Program-made: the position numbers and the translations under genes
In this document: in pieces, positions 35,401 through 45,143 of the stretch
Layout of the letters: every line of letters starts with the position of its first letter
How positions within the stretch are numbered: position 1 is the first letter of the stretch
Notes under the pieces: model-generated
What the model was told of the DNA's origin: nothing
Databases searched by the model: none
What the model saw: the letters and a program-made list of their open reading frames with translations, nothing else
NCBI GenBank assembly: GCA_963720775.1
Contig: CAVRGR010000007.1
Span: 682,001-746,000 of the forward strand
Direction of reading: 5' to 3'
Length of the DNA: 64,000 nt
Origin: JAENVT01 sp963720775
Lineage (GTDB): Bacteria; Actinomycetota; Acidimicrobiia; Acidimicrobiales; Ilumatobacteraceae

Positions 35401-36360
35401 GTGATCGAGGTTGGGGGAGACGTCGAGCCGGTGACCGTCATCGTCACCGGCCGGACCCGGGCACTGCGGCGGCTTCGTCGCGACATCCCGGCGATGATCT
35501 CTGCCGGGATCCTCGTCGTGCTCATCCTCGTCGCCACCGTTGGCGCTCCGATCGCGGCCGCCATGACCGGGCACCCGCCCACCAAGCAGTACCCCGATGC
35601 CATCGCCATCGACGGCCTGCCCATCGGCGTCATGCAGCGCCCGTACCTGTCGGATGGCATCACCAGGGATCCGTCGGCAGCGCGGTTCATCCTCGGCGCC
35701 GATCGCCTGGGGCGCGACCAGCTGGTCCGCCTCTTCTACGGGGCGCGCATCTCGCTGATCGTGGCCTTCGGCGCCACCGGGTTGGCCATGCTCATCGGCA
35801 TCTCGTTGGGCCTGCTCGCCGGCTACCGCGGTGGATGGCTCGACGCAATGATCAGTCGAGCAATCGAGACGGCAATGGCCTTTCCCTCACTGCTCTTGGC
35901 CGTCGGGCTCTCGGTGGTGGTCGGTCCCGGGCTGTTCAACGTGCTGTTCGTGATCGCCCTGTTCACGTGGTTCTACCCGGCACGGATCGTGCGCAACGCG
36001 ACGATGTCGGGTACCAAGCGGCTGTACGTCGATGCCGCCCGCTCGGTCGGCGCACGACCCCGCCGGTTGCTCCTCGTGCACATCTTGCCGCAGGTGTGGG
36101 GCCCGTTGCTGGTGTTCGGGACGTCGATCGTGGCCAACAACATCCTGTTCGAATCAGGCCTGAGCTACCTCGGCGTCGGGGTGCCACCGCCCACTGCGAG
36201 TTGGGGCCAGATGCTGTCGGACGGCGTCAACTCCGGTCTGTACCGCGTCGTACCGGCGCTCGCCATCGTGCCTGGGCTGGCCTTGGTGGTGACGATGCTG
36301 GCGTTCAACCTGCTGGGCGACGGGCTCCGCGACGCGATCGATCCGAAGGCACGCCGATGA
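35401..36360 (+). CDS. Dipeptide-type ABC transporter permease (DppC/OppC-like)
   Basis: Membrane permease of 319 residues with six helices after a cytosolic N-terminus. The segment FILGADRLGRDQLVRLFYGA near residue 100 is typical of DppC proteins. The coupling motif EAA is seen as DAARSVGARPRRLLLVHILP near 215. It starts at GTG 35401 and overlaps the next permease gene as ATGA. Together with the other permease, the binding protein and the fused ATPase it forms a complete importer, with DppC before DppB. Confidence 0.93.
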   Translation: MIEVGGDVEPVTVIVTGRTRALRRLRRDIPAMISAGILVVLILVATVGAPIAAAMTGHPPTKQYPDAIAIDGLPIGVMQRPYLSDGITRDPSAARFILGADRLGRDQLVRLFYGARISLIVAFGATGLAMLIGISLGLLAGYRGGWLDAMISRAIETAMAFPSLLLAVGLSVVVGPGLFNVLFVIALFTWFYPARIVRNATMSGTKRLYVDAARSVGARPRRLLLVHILPQVWGPLLVFGTSIVANNILFESGLSYLGVGVPPPTASWGQMLSDGVNSGLYRVVPALAIVPGLALVVTMLAFNLLGDGLRDAIDPKARR

Positions 36361-37364
36361 GGCGCTTCGTGCTCCGCAGGCTTGGCGGCGGCGTGGTTCA
36401 GGTCGTCATCATCACGTTCCTCGCCTGGATGCTCTTCTACGTGATCGCCCGGTTCACGGGGGCCACACCCGCCTTGCGCGCCGCCGGCCGCAACCCATCG
36501 CCAGAGCGGCTCGCCGAGGTGAGTCACAAGCTCGGCACCGACCGGTCGTACGGCGTTCAGTACCTCAAGTTCTTGAAAGGCATCTTCGTCGGTGACTTCG
36601 GCTACTCGTTCAATCAACGCCGGCCAGTCTCCGACATCTTGTTCCCCGCGGCGCGCGCCACGGCTTCGGTCGTGTTCGGCGGAGCGATCGTGTGGCTGCT
36701 GATAGCAGTTCCTGTCGGTGCGTACGGTGCCCTGCGGCCACGCTCGCTCGGTGACGTGATGGGTCGCACGTTCGCGATCTTCGGCATGTCGGTGCCGATC
36801 TTCTGGGTAGCGCCGATGCTGTCGTTCCTTCTCGCCTACCAACCAACGCAGGGTGTGCTGCTCGGCATGCACATCCTCCCGAAGGGCACCCGCATCTTCC
36901 CGATCGACGGGTATGTGCGCCTGGGTGACAGCCCCGGGCAATGGGCGCACCACCTCCTGTTGCCATGGTTGGCCTACGCCACCACGTTCGCCGCGGTCTA
37001 CGCCCGCTACATACGAACGCTCGTCCTCGAACAACTCGGTGAAGACTACGTTCGCACCGCCGAGGCCAAAGGCATGCGCACCAGCCGCCTGCTCGCCCGC
37101 CACGTCGGCCGCAACGTCGCCCCGATCCTGGCCGTGCTGCTCGGTGTCGACATCGGCATCGCTCTCGGTGGCACGTTGTTCGTCGAGACCGTCTTCAACA
37201 TCCCCGGCCTCGGTTACACCGGCATCAACTCCATCCAGACGCTCGACTACCCGTTGGTCACCGGTGTCATCACGTTCGCAGCTGTGGTGGCGGTGGCGGC
37301 GAACACGGTGGTCGACCTACTCCACGGCTTCCTCGATCCGCGCGTTCGCGTCGGTGTCGGTTGA
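36357..37364 (+). CDS. Dipeptide-type ABC transporter permease (DppB/OppB-like)
   Basis: Permease of 335 residues with six helices. It begins MRRFVLRRLGGGVVQVVIIT, the usual DppB N-terminus; the coupling motif is YVRTAEAKGMRTSRLLARHV near residue 230, and GTLFVETVFNIPGLG near 270 is conserved. The ATG at 36357 overlaps the previous stop; the longer upstream frame shadows the first permease. The order of the two permease genes is reversed relative to the common DppB-DppC order. Confidence 0.93.
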   Translation: MRRFVLRRLGGGVVQVVIITFLAWMLFYVIARFTGATPALRAAGRNPSPERLAEVSHKLGTDRSYGVQYLKFLKGIFVGDFGYSFNQRRPVSDILFPAARATASVVFGGAIVWLLIAVPVGAYGALRPRSLGDVMGRTFAIFGMSVPIFWVAPMLSFLLAYQPTQGVLLGMHILPKGTRIFPIDGYVRLGDSPGQWAHHLLLPWLAYATTFAAVYARYIRTLVLEQLGEDYVRTAEAKGMRTSRLLARHVGRNVAPILAVLLGVDIGIALGGTLFVETVFNIPGLGYTGINSIQTLDYPLVTGVITFAAVVAVAANTVVDLLHGFLDPRVRVGVG

Positions 37365-37444
37365 GCCTCCAAATCCCCAAATCCCCCGATCCCACATCCC
37401 AACCAGCCAACGGAACCACGCCAACACACCCGGAAGGACCACAG

Positions 37445-39187
37445 ATGAAGAACCGAACCGACCACGAGAGCCACCCACGGAGGGTGCACCGGTCGAGGCG
37501 TCGCCTCGCCGCTCTGCTCGCCGTCCCATTGATCGTTGCTGCCTGCAGCTCCGACTCCAAGAGCGTCACGCCAGCTACGTCGGGAGCGACGGGAGCAACA
37601 CAGGCGAGCGGCGCACCGGCGACGACGCCCGCCGCCGCCGGCGCCCCTGATCCCAACGGGGTCATCAAGGTCGGCATGGCCAAGGGCGACATCGACAGCA
37701 TCGACCCCAACCGGTGGTACGCGGCGATCACGTGGGGCCTGGCGAACGGGCTGTGCACCACACTGCTGCGCTACGACGACAAGGCCGGTAACGACGGCGT
37801 CAACATCGTGCCGGGCCTGGCCGACCTGCCGACCGTGTCGGCCGACGGTACCGAGTACACCTTCAAGCTCCGCGACGCGAAGTTCGCCAATGGCGACCCG
37901 ATCACACCGGCCGACGTGAAGTACACGTTCGAGCGCATGGCCAACCCCGACATCGCCACGGGCAGCGACGGCTACATGCGCATCGTCGGCAAGGACGATT
38001 ATCAGGCCAAGAAGGCAACCGAGATCTCTGGCATCACCACCACCGCCGACTCGGTCATCTTCAAGCTCGAGGGACCCGACGGTTCGTTCCCGTACAAGGT
38101 CTCGCTACCAACGACGTGCCCCGTCGGCAAGGACGCGCCGATGACCCAAGATGTCGACGGCAGCCTGATGACCAAGTACGCCAGCGGCCCGTACGTGATC
38201 AAGTCGTACAAGCCGGAAGAGTCGATGGTGTGGGTGAAGAACCCCAACTACAACTCGGCTCTCGGTGACCGCGGCAAGGCAGCCGAGATCGACTTCACGA
38301 TGGGTGTCGACCCCGCCCAGGCCGCGCTGAAGATCAAGGCCGGCGACATCGACCTGTACACCGGCAACTTCCCGGCGGCCGACGTGTCGCAGCTCTCCAA
38401 GGACGACAGCGTGAAGAGTCAGGTCTTCTCTGCAGCGCGGCCCGCCATCCTCACCGTGTTCCTCAACAACGAGGTGGCCCCGTTCGACAACGTGAAGGTC
38501 CGCCAGGCCGTCAACTTCGCCATCAACCGCAACCAGATCCAGCGCGTGTGGGGCGGCCCCGCCGTCGGCACACCTACCGATCAGATCCTTCCGCCGTCGG
38601 TCCCGGAATATCGCGACTACGACGCGTATCCGAACGAGCCCGATCTCACCAAGGCCAAGCAACTGATGGCCGATTCGGGCTTGACCCTGCCGATCAAGAC
38701 CACCATTCACACGCGCAACGACGTGGCCGGCTTCCAGGAGGCCTGCGAGGTCATCCAAGCCAACCTCAAAGAGATCGGCATCGACGTCGAGATCGTCGGC
38801 ACCATCGGCAGCGTCGATCAGCAGGCCGACTCCGATGAGACGCAGAAGACACCGATGGGCATCGTCACGTTCTCGATGGACTTCCCCGACGGGCAGGCGT
38901 TCTTGAACCTGTTGCTCGACCCGGGCAAGCCCGAGTTCGGTGGTAGCTACGCCCGCTTCAACGACAAGTCGTTCATCCCCAGCTACGAGGCAGTGGCCGC
39001 GCTGCAGGGCGCCGAACGGTCGAAGGCCTATCTCGATCTCGACCAGAAGGTGATGACCGAGGCCGCTCCGTGGGCGCCCTTGCTCGTGCCCGCACGGTTC
39101 GACTTCGTGTCGTCGCGCGTCACCGGCTACGTGTACAGCCAGGCCATGGACAACGTCAACTACAACACCGTGGGGGTGACAGGCTGA
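37445..39187 (+). CDS. Extracellular substrate-binding lipoprotein, family 5
   Basis: Solute-binding protein of 580 residues for the adjacent importer. The start ATG 37445 gives MKNRTDHESH, a basic segment, then a signal sequence LLAVPLIVAACSSDSKS with a lipobox Cys. A Thr/Ala/Pro-rich linker follows. The family 5 fold is recognised from YTFKLRDAKFANGDPITPAD near residue 140 and FDNVKVRQAVNFAINRNQI near 345. Family 5 binds peptides, nickel, opines or oligosaccharides. 80 bases separate it from the permease gene. The ligand is unknown. Confidence 0.9.
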   Translation: MKNRTDHESHPRRVHRSRRRLAALLAVPLIVAACSSDSKSVTPATSGATGATQASGAPATTPAAAGAPDPNGVIKVGMAKGDIDSIDPNRWYAAITWGLANGLCTTLLRYDDKAGNDGVNIVPGLADLPTVSADGTEYTFKLRDAKFANGDPITPADVKYTFERMANPDIATGSDGYMRIVGKDDYQAKKATEISGITTTADSVIFKLEGPDGSFPYKVSLPTTCPVGKDAPMTQDVDGSLMTKYASGPYVIKSYKPEESMVWVKNPNYNSALGDRGKAAEIDFTMGVDPAQAALKIKAGDIDLYTGNFPAADVSQLSKDDSVKSQVFSAARPAILTVFLNNEVAPFDNVKVRQAVNFAINRNQIQRVWGGPAVGTPTDQILPPSVPEYRDYDAYPNEPDLTKAKQLMADSGLTLPIKTTIHTRNDVAGFQEACEVIQANLKEIGIDVEIVGTIGSVDQQADSDETQKTPMGIVTFSMDFPDGQAFLNLLLDPGKPEFGGSYARFNDKSFIPSYEAVAALQGAERSKAYLDLDQKVMTEAAPWAPLLVPARFDFVSSRVTGYVYSQAMDNVNYNTVGVTG

Positions 39188-39191
39188 CCTC

Positions 39192-41246
39192 ATGGCGAAC
39201 GTCCCGTCGATCGTGAGCACCACCGGCTCGCCGTCAGACGTGGCCGACGGTCGGCCACCCCGAGCAGTGCTCGAGGTGGCCGACCTCGCCGTGCGCATTC
39301 CGACCGAGGACGGAGTTGTCGAGGCAGTCCGCGGCATCTCCTTCTCGATCGCCCCTGGCGAGGTTCTCGGGATCGTCGGCGAGTCCGGCTCCGGCAAATC
39401 CATGACCGCGTTGGCGATCATGGGCTTGCTGCCGCGCAACGCCACGGCCACTGGTTCGATCCGTTTCCGCGGCGAGGAGCTTCTCGGCCGATCCCGAAGC
39501 TCCCTCCGCAACCTGCGCGGTAATCAGTTGGCGATGGTGTTCCAGGACCCGATGACGGCGCTCAATCCGATGTACTCGGTCGGGTGGCAGGTGGCCGAGG
39601 CGGTGCGCCTGCATCAAAAGGTCCATCGCTCCGCGGCATGGCGGCGCGCCGAGGAGCTCATCGATCTCGTCGGGCTCCCGAATCCGGCCGCCGTGGCCCG
39701 GCAGTACCCGCACCAGCTGTCCGGTGGCATGCGCCAGCGGGTGATGGTGGCGATGGCCGTTGCCAATCAACCCGAGGTGATCGTCGCCGACGAGCCGACG
39801 ACGGCCCTCGACGTCACGGTGCAGGCTCAACTCCTCGAGCTGCTGGCGACGGTGCGCACCGAGACCGGGGCCGCCATGATCCTCATCACCCACGACCTCG
39901 GAGTCGTGTCGGGCGTGGCCGATCAGGTCATGGTGATGTATGCCGGTCTGGTCGCCGAGCACGGTTCGACCCTCGATGTGTTCACTCGACCTTCGATGCC
40001 GTACACACGCGGGTTGTTGGCGTCGATCCCGCGCCTCGATGACGTCGGCTCTCGACTCCAACCGATTCGCGGAGTTCCGCCGTCGATGATCTCGCTCAGC
40101 AAAGGGTGCGCGTTCGTACCGCGCTGCGATTTCGCCAGCGAGGTGTGTGCCACTCAGCCACCGTTGGTGGAGATCGGCTTCGAGCATCGCGTCAGCTGTC
40201 ATCACCCTCAGGTCGGGCCACTCGAACGGCTGCCGGCAGCAACGGCCAACCACGACCGTCTTTCCGATGCCGCCCCGCTGCTCGTTGTGCGCGGTCTGTC
40301 CAAGCAGTTCCGGCTCAAGTCGCGTGGCCGCAGGAGACAGCAGTCAGTCGACGCCGTATCGGGCATCGACCTCGACCTGCGGCCCGGTGAGACGCTCGGT
40401 CTCGTCGGGGAGTCCGGCTGCGGGAAGAGCACTACAGCCAGGTTGTTGCTGCGCCTGGAAGAGCCCAGTGGCGGCACCATTGCACTCGGCGAGTTGCAGC
40501 TCAGTGGCCTCGACATCAAGGCCATGCGCTCGGCTCGACAACGCATGCAGATGGTCTTCCAAGACCCGTACGCGTCGTTGAACCCGGGCCTGTCGATCCA
40601 CGAGATCATCGCCGAGCCGTTGGTTGTGCACGGCCGGCCGAACCGTTCGGCGCGGGTCAACCAACTGCTCGAGATGGTCGGTCTCGATCCTTCGTACGCG
40701 CGGCGATATCCGCACGAGTTCTCCGGGGGGCAGCGTCAACGCATCGGCATCGCCCGCGCCCTCGCGTTGGATCCCGAGGTGCTGGTTCTCGACGAGCCGG
40801 TCTCAGCACTCGACGTCAGCGTGCAGGCGTCGATCCTCAACCTGCTCATGGACCTTCGTGACGAGCTCGGCGTCGCCTACCTCTTCATTGCCCACGATCT
40901 GTCGGTGGTGCGCCACATCGCCGACCGGCTGGCCGTGATGTACATGGGCAGGATCGTCGAAACCGGCCCTGCCGGTGAGATCTACGACAACCCTGCCCAC
41001 CCCTACACGAAGGCCCTGTTGTCGGCTGTGCCGATCCCTGATCCGACCGCCGAGCGCCAGCGCCGGCGAATCCTTCTCGAAGGTGATGTACCCAGCCCGA
41101 TCGACCCGCCGTCAGGGTGCCGGTTCCGCACCCGGTGCTGGAAGGCCGACGAGATCTGCGCCGGCCTGGTACCGCCGTTGGCGCCCACCGCAACGGCACG
41201 ATTCGTGGCTTGCCACCACCCGGAAGGCCCAGCGGGGAGCACCTGA
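39192..41246 (+). CDS. Fused double-domain ABC transporter ATPase (DppD-DppF type)
   Basis: Single polypeptide of 684 residues with two complete ATPase domains of the oligopeptide class. Domain 1: Walker A GESGSGKS near residue 64, signature LSGGMRQRVMVA near 177, Walker B VIVADEPTTALD. Domain 2: GESGCGKS near 411, signature FSGGQRQRIGIA near 515, VLVLDEPVSALD. Each ends with a Cys-rich tail (FVPRCDFASEVCATQPP; FRTRCWKADEICAGLVPP), typical of this class. Fusion is known but less common than separate genes. It starts 5 bases after the binding-protein stop. Confidence 0.94.
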   Translation: MANVPSIVSTTGSPSDVADGRPPRAVLEVADLAVRIPTEDGVVEAVRGISFSIAPGEVLGIVGESGSGKSMTALAIMGLLPRNATATGSIRFRGEELLGRSRSSLRNLRGNQLAMVFQDPMTALNPMYSVGWQVAEAVRLHQKVHRSAAWRRAEELIDLVGLPNPAAVARQYPHQLSGGMRQRVMVAMAVANQPEVIVADEPTTALDVTVQAQLLELLATVRTETGAAMILITHDLGVVSGVADQVMVMYAGLVAEHGSTLDVFTRPSMPYTRGLLASIPRLDDVGSRLQPIRGVPPSMISLSKGCAFVPRCDFASEVCATQPPLVEIGFEHRVSCHHPQVGPLERLPAATANHDRLSDAAPLLVVRGLSKQFRLKSRGRRRQQSVDAVSGIDLDLRPGETLGLVGESGCGKSTTARLLLRLEEPSGGTIALGELQLSGLDIKAMRSARQRMQMVFQDPYASLNPGLSIHEIIAEPLVVHGRPNRSARVNQLLEMVGLDPSYARRYPHEFSGGQRQRIGIARALALDPEVLVLDEPVSALDVSVQASILNLLMDLRDELGVAYLFIAHDLSVVRHIADRLAVMYMGRIVETGPAGEIYDNPAHPYTKALLSAVPIPDPTAERQRRRILLEGDVPSPIDPPSGCRFRTRCWKADEICAGLVPPLAPTATARFVACHHPEGPAGST

Positions 41247-41269
41247 TGTCGTCGCCCGAAACCACTTCC

Positions 41270-41281
41270 GTAAACGTTTGC
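41270..41281. promoter_or_regulatory. LacI-type operator before the aminotransferase gene
   Basis: GTAAACGTTTGC contains the symmetric core AAACGTTT and resembles the site at 35322. A -10-like TAGATT follows at 41284-41289, so a bound repressor would block the promoter. AAGGAGG precedes the start at 41313. Confidence 0.65.
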
Positions 41282-41312
41282 GGTAGATTTCTTGTTCTGA
41301 CAAGGAGGACCA

Positions 41313-42530
41313 ATGCCAGGCCCGGGAAATGATCTGATCGACGAACGCGAGGTGGAAGCAGTCGCTCGCGTGCTGCGCAGCGGCTATCTCGGTCGCTACG
41401 GCCCCGATGACGATCCCGACTTCGGCGCCGAGGTGCTCACGCTCGAGCAACGCATCGCCGCGCTCGTCGGGGTGCATCACGCGGTGGCCATCAACTCCGG
41501 GACGAGCGCGATCTGGACGCTGCTGTCCGCGCTCGGGATAGGGCCCGGTGACGAGGTGATCGTTCCCGGTTTCACCTTTGTCGCCTCGATGTCGGCGATC
41601 GTCTACGCCGGTGCCAAACCGGTGCTCGCCGAGGTCGACGACACGTTCAACCTCGATCCCGTCGATGTCGAGGCGAGGATCACGGACAAGACCAAGGCCA
41701 TCCTTGCTGTGCACATGCTCGGCGCACCGTGCAACCTCGATGCGCTCGGCGACATCGCCCGTCGTCACGGCATCCTCATCATCGAAGACGCCGCTCAGGC
41801 GTTCGGTGGCAGCTACCACGGGCGCCGGCTCGGTTCGATCGGCGTCGGCGGGGCGTACAGCTTCAACATCTACAAGACCATCACCTGCGGCGACGGCGGC
41901 ATGCTCGTCACCGACTCGCGCGACCTCTACGAGCGTTGCTTCGCCCTTCACGATCAGGGCCATCTGCCGCTGCGACACGGCACCGAGATCGGTCAGCGTC
42001 CGTTCCTCGGACTCAACCTGCGCATGACCGAGCTCTCCGGCGCTGTCCTCAACGTGCAACTCGACAAGCTCGATTACATCCTCACGACGTTGCGCAGCAA
42101 CAAGGCCGCACTACGCGCTGCCATCGAGACCATTCCCGGCGTCGGCTTCCGCCGGCTCGCCGATCCAGAAGGCGATGTGGCCACCCATCTCGTCGTCGTC
42201 CTACCTGATGCTTCCGGAGCAAGAGCTGTGGCTGCCGAGCTGGGCACCAAGACCCTCGCCAACTCCGGCTGGCACGTCTACGCAAACATGGAGCACCTGC
42301 GCAGTCGGCGAATCGTGTCGGGCTTCGCCCGTTCGGTTGCCGACTATGTTGCTGATCCTGGCCTGCTCCCCGCTACCGATGCGTTGCTCGCCCGATCGAT
42401 CACCCTCGGTGTCGGTGTGGTCGACGCAGGGATCGGCTCGGCGTTCGGGCTCAACGTGCGATCCACGCCCTCCGACATCGAGCAGGTCGCCAAGCGGTTC
42501 GAGGTCGCGGTGGAACGCCATGTGCACTAG
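41313..42530 (+). CDS. DegT/DnrJ/EryC1-family PLP aminotransferase
   Basis: PLP enzyme of 405 residues similar to sugar aminotransferases. SGTSAIWTLLSALGIGPGDEV near residue 67, IIEDAAQAFGGSYHGRRLG near 152 (PLP-ring Asp) and the lysine site AYSFNIYKTITCGDGGMLV near 184 are conserved. It starts at ATG 41313 with a perfect AAGGAGG 5 bases upstream. It follows a LacI-type operator and TAGATT, and the LacI gene is 15 bases downstream. It may act on an amino sugar or on a keto compound from the imported substrate. Confidence 0.9.
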   Translation: MPGPGNDLIDEREVEAVARVLRSGYLGRYGPDDDPDFGAEVLTLEQRIAALVGVHHAVAINSGTSAIWTLLSALGIGPGDEVIVPGFTFVASMSAIVYAGAKPVLAEVDDTFNLDPVDVEARITDKTKAILAVHMLGAPCNLDALGDIARRHGILIIEDAAQAFGGSYHGRRLGSIGVGGAYSFNIYKTITCGDGGMLVTDSRDLYERCFALHDQGHLPLRHGTEIGQRPFLGLNLRMTELSGAVLNVQLDKLDYILTTLRSNKAALRAAIETIPGVGFRRLADPEGDVATHLVVVLPDASGARAVAAELGTKTLANSGWHVYANMEHLRSRRIVSGFARSVADYVADPGLLPATDALLARSITLGVGVVDAGIGSAFGLNVRSTPSDIEQVAKRFEVAVERHVH

Positions 42531-42545
42531 AGCCGCAGATCGCTG

Positions 42546-43589
42546 ATGGCCCAGCGGCGGGTGACCCTCGTCGACGTGGCCCAGCGGGCCTCGGTGAGCG
42601 TGGCCACGGTGAGCCGCGCCCTCAGCGGAGATCCGCAGATCAGTGCGGCGACCCAGTCGCGGGTCCGCCAGATCGCCGACGTGCTGAAGTACGTCCCCAA
42701 CGTCACCGCCAGGAGCCTGGTGCTGCAATCCAGTGCCACCTTCGGCTTGATGACGCCTGATGTGACCGATCCCATCCACGGCGAGGTCGTCACCGGCTTC
42801 CAGCAGCGAGCCGCCGAGCAGGGTTACTCGGTCATTCTGTCGAATGGCTTTCGCGATGCCGCCACCGAGCAACGGGCACTGCGCGAGTTTGCCGCCCACC
42901 GCGTCGCCGGTGTCGCGGTGATGGGCAGCGTGCTGTCGCAGACCGACGTGAAGCGGCTGCTGTCGCCGAGCCCTGTGCTGTTCATCGGTTCCGACCACGT
43001 ACCGGCGCCCGGCGCCGATCTCGATCTGCCGCGGGGTTGCCTGCGCCCCGACGATCGCGATGGGATGAACCAGGTTGTCGACCACTTGATCGAGCGCGGC
43101 TACGGCACGGTCGCCTACGTCAGCGGCTCGTCGGGCGCCAATCAGATGATCCGCCGCGACGCCCTGGTGTCGGCACTGGCCGCCCGCGGCCGGCCGGAAC
43201 CCGTCGTGCATCGGGCCGACGACGTCGACTCCGGGGGTCTTCAGGTCGTGGCCGCAGAGATCCGCCGCGGTCGGCCGGATGTCGTGGTGTGCTACGACGA
43301 CAAGACCGCACTCACCCTCATGGATGAACTGCGCACCGTGGGCGTGAGGATCCCGGCCGATATCGGAATCGTCGGCTTCGACGACATCCCGTTCGCAAGC
43401 ATCTCCAACCCGCGGCTCACCACGGTGTCGCAGCGATCCGACGAGCTGGGCCGCGACTGCGTCGATTTCCTCCTGGCCACACGCGACCGCGGCAAGTTGC
43501 CGCGGTCGCAGCACATGGCGGTTGCACTCGTCGTTCGGGAGACAACTCCAGGTCCCTCCCGAAGTCAAAAGAAAGGCAAGCGATCTTGA
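42546..43589 (+). CDS. LacI/GalR-family transcriptional regulator
   Basis: Repressor-type regulator of 347 residues. The N-terminal helix-turn-helix and hinge are clear: VTLVDVAQRASVSVATVSRA (residues 6-25) and VPNVTARSLV, with a periplasmic-binding-like effector domain after (FGLMTPDVTDPIHGEVVTGF near residue 65, VGFDDIPFASISNPRLTTVS near 275). It lies between the aminotransferase and dimethylformamidase-like genes and overlaps the latter as TTGA. It is the obvious candidate to bind the operators at 35322 and 41270. The effector would be a sugar-like or small organic compound. Confidence 0.93.
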   Translation: MAQRRVTLVDVAQRASVSVATVSRALSGDPQISAATQSRVRQIADVLKYVPNVTARSLVLQSSATFGLMTPDVTDPIHGEVVTGFQQRAAEQGYSVILSNGFRDAATEQRALREFAAHRVAGVAVMGSVLSQTDVKRLLSPSPVLFIGSDHVPAPGADLDLPRGCLRPDDRDGMNQVVDHLIERGYGTVAYVSGSSGANQMIRRDALVSALAARGRPEPVVHRADDVDSGGLQVVAAEIRRGRPDVVVCYDDKTALTLMDELRTVGVRIPADIGIVGFDDIPFASISNPRLTTVSQRSDELGRDCVDFLLATRDRGKLPRSQHMAVALVVRETTPGPSRSQKKGKRS

Positions 43590-45139
43590 ACCGTCACTTC
43601 ACCAGATGGCCTCTCGTCGAGGGGTATGCCGATCGGCAGAGCTACCGAGCCGGCGACACCGTCGACGTTCGCTGCAGCAGCCGCGTGCCGACCATCACGG
43701 CTTCGGTGGTGAGAATCGGTCGTGAACGGGTGGAGCTGTGGCAACGAGCGGGGATCAGCGTCGCCGAGCATTTGTACCCCGACGACGCCTACGCCACTGG
43801 TTGCGGTTGGCCCGTAGCGTTCTCACTCGTCATCGATCCTGCGTGGCCCTCGGGTTTCTACGAGGTGAGCCTTCAGGCGGAGGGCGGGATAGGCGAAGCG
43901 GCGAAAGCCGAGGCGTTCTTCGTGGTTCGACCGGCTGCAGATTCATCGGCCGATGCCATTCTCGTGTTGGCGACGAACACCTACAACGCGTACAACCAGT
44001 GGGGCGGTCGTTGCCTGTACAGCGATGCGGTGAAGGTGTCGTTCGATCGGCCGTTGGAGCGCGGTTACCTTCGCCGGCCTGCGGCGCCCGCCGCCGCGGC
44101 CTACGACGGACGCGTCGCCAGCCTCCCCGACGAGCCTGACGAGGAGCATCATCAACTCCAGCAGTACCTTGCCGACTTCGACTACCCGCTGTGGTGCGCG
44201 TCGGCCGGCTGGCACAACTGGGAACGGCGCTTCGTCCAATGGGCAGAGGCCGAGGGCATCACACTCGACTATGCCATCAACTCCGATCTCGAGTTCCACC
44301 CCGAGGTGCTCGACGGGCAGAAGTTGATGTTGAGCATCGGTCACGACGAGTACTGGTCGTGGGCGATGCGCGACCGCGCCGATGCGTTCGTCGAAGGCGG
44401 GGGCTCGTGGGCGATCTTCTCCGGCGACACCTGCTTCTGGCAGGTGCGCTACGAGGACGACGGGCGCACGATGGTCGCCTACAAGGGCCATGCCGCGACC
44501 GAGGATCCGGTTGCCGGCACCGCCGACAGCCGCCTCCTGACGTCGATCTGGTCGCTGCCAGCCATCGGTCGGCCCGAGGCACAGACGATCGGTCTCAGCT
44601 TCACCCGTGGCGGGTACGCGCGGGTCGGCCAGGCGACGCCGCGCAGTTCCGGCGGCTACAACATCCATCGACCGGATCATCCGATCTTCGCCGGAACCGA
44701 TCTCCGTTACGGCGATGTGTTGGGTGGACCCTCGCGGATCGTCGGCTACGAGGTCGACGGCTGCGAGTTGACGATGGTCAACGGCGATCCCGTCCCGACA
44801 TATGCCGACGGCACACCGGACGGGCTCGAGGTGCTGGCCACCGCGCCTGCTCGTCTTCTGTCGATAACGTCGACAACCAGCGAGGTGCCGAAGGCGTTGT
44901 GGGCGAGCACGGATCCCCCGGGCGACCTCGAAGGTGTGGCCACGGCGCTGTTCGGGTCACCGTCGCCGGAGAACGTTGCTCGTATCGCCCACAACCACGC
45001 CGTGATCGGAACGTTCACGAAGGGCACGGGCAGGGTGCTCAACGCCGGGACGACCGACTGGTGCTACGGCCTCGACGACGATCCACGAGTGCAACAGGTG
45101 ACCGGCAACATCCTGCGCTGGCTGGTCAGCGACCGCTGA
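43586..45139 (+). CDS. N,N-dimethylformamidase large-subunit-like protein
   Basis: Product of 517 residues resembling the C-terminal domain of the N,N-dimethylformamidase large subunit, an iron-dependent amide hydrolase. Conserved segments are LATNTYNAYNQWGGRCLY near residue 128, DYAINSDLEFHPEVLDG near 230, MLSIGHDEYWSWAMRDR near 250 and WAIFSGDTCFWQVRYED near 278. An N-terminal beta-rich region precedes. It starts at TTG 43586, overlapping the LacI stop. No small subunit is present nearby. It probably hydrolyses an amide, but the substrate is unproven. Confidence 0.82.
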   Translation: MNRHFTRWPLVEGYADRQSYRAGDTVDVRCSSRVPTITASVVRIGRERVELWQRAGISVAEHLYPDDAYATGCGWPVAFSLVIDPAWPSGFYEVSLQAEGGIGEAAKAEAFFVVRPAADSSADAILVLATNTYNAYNQWGGRCLYSDAVKVSFDRPLERGYLRRPAAPAAAAYDGRVASLPDEPDEEHHQLQQYLADFDYPLWCASAGWHNWERRFVQWAEAEGITLDYAINSDLEFHPEVLDGQKLMLSIGHDEYWSWAMRDRADAFVEGGGSWAIFSGDTCFWQVRYEDDGRTMVAYKGHAATEDPVAGTADSRLLTSIWSLPAIGRPEAQTIGLSFTRGGYARVGQATPRSSGGYNIHRPDHPIFAGTDLRYGDVLGGPSRIVGYEVDGCELTMVNGDPVPTYADGTPDGLEVLATAPARLLSITSTTSEVPKALWASTDPPGDLEGVATALFGSPSPENVARIAHNHAVIGTFTKGTGRVLNAGTTDWCYGLDDDPRVQQVTGNILRWLVSDR

Positions 45140-45143
45140 GCCG

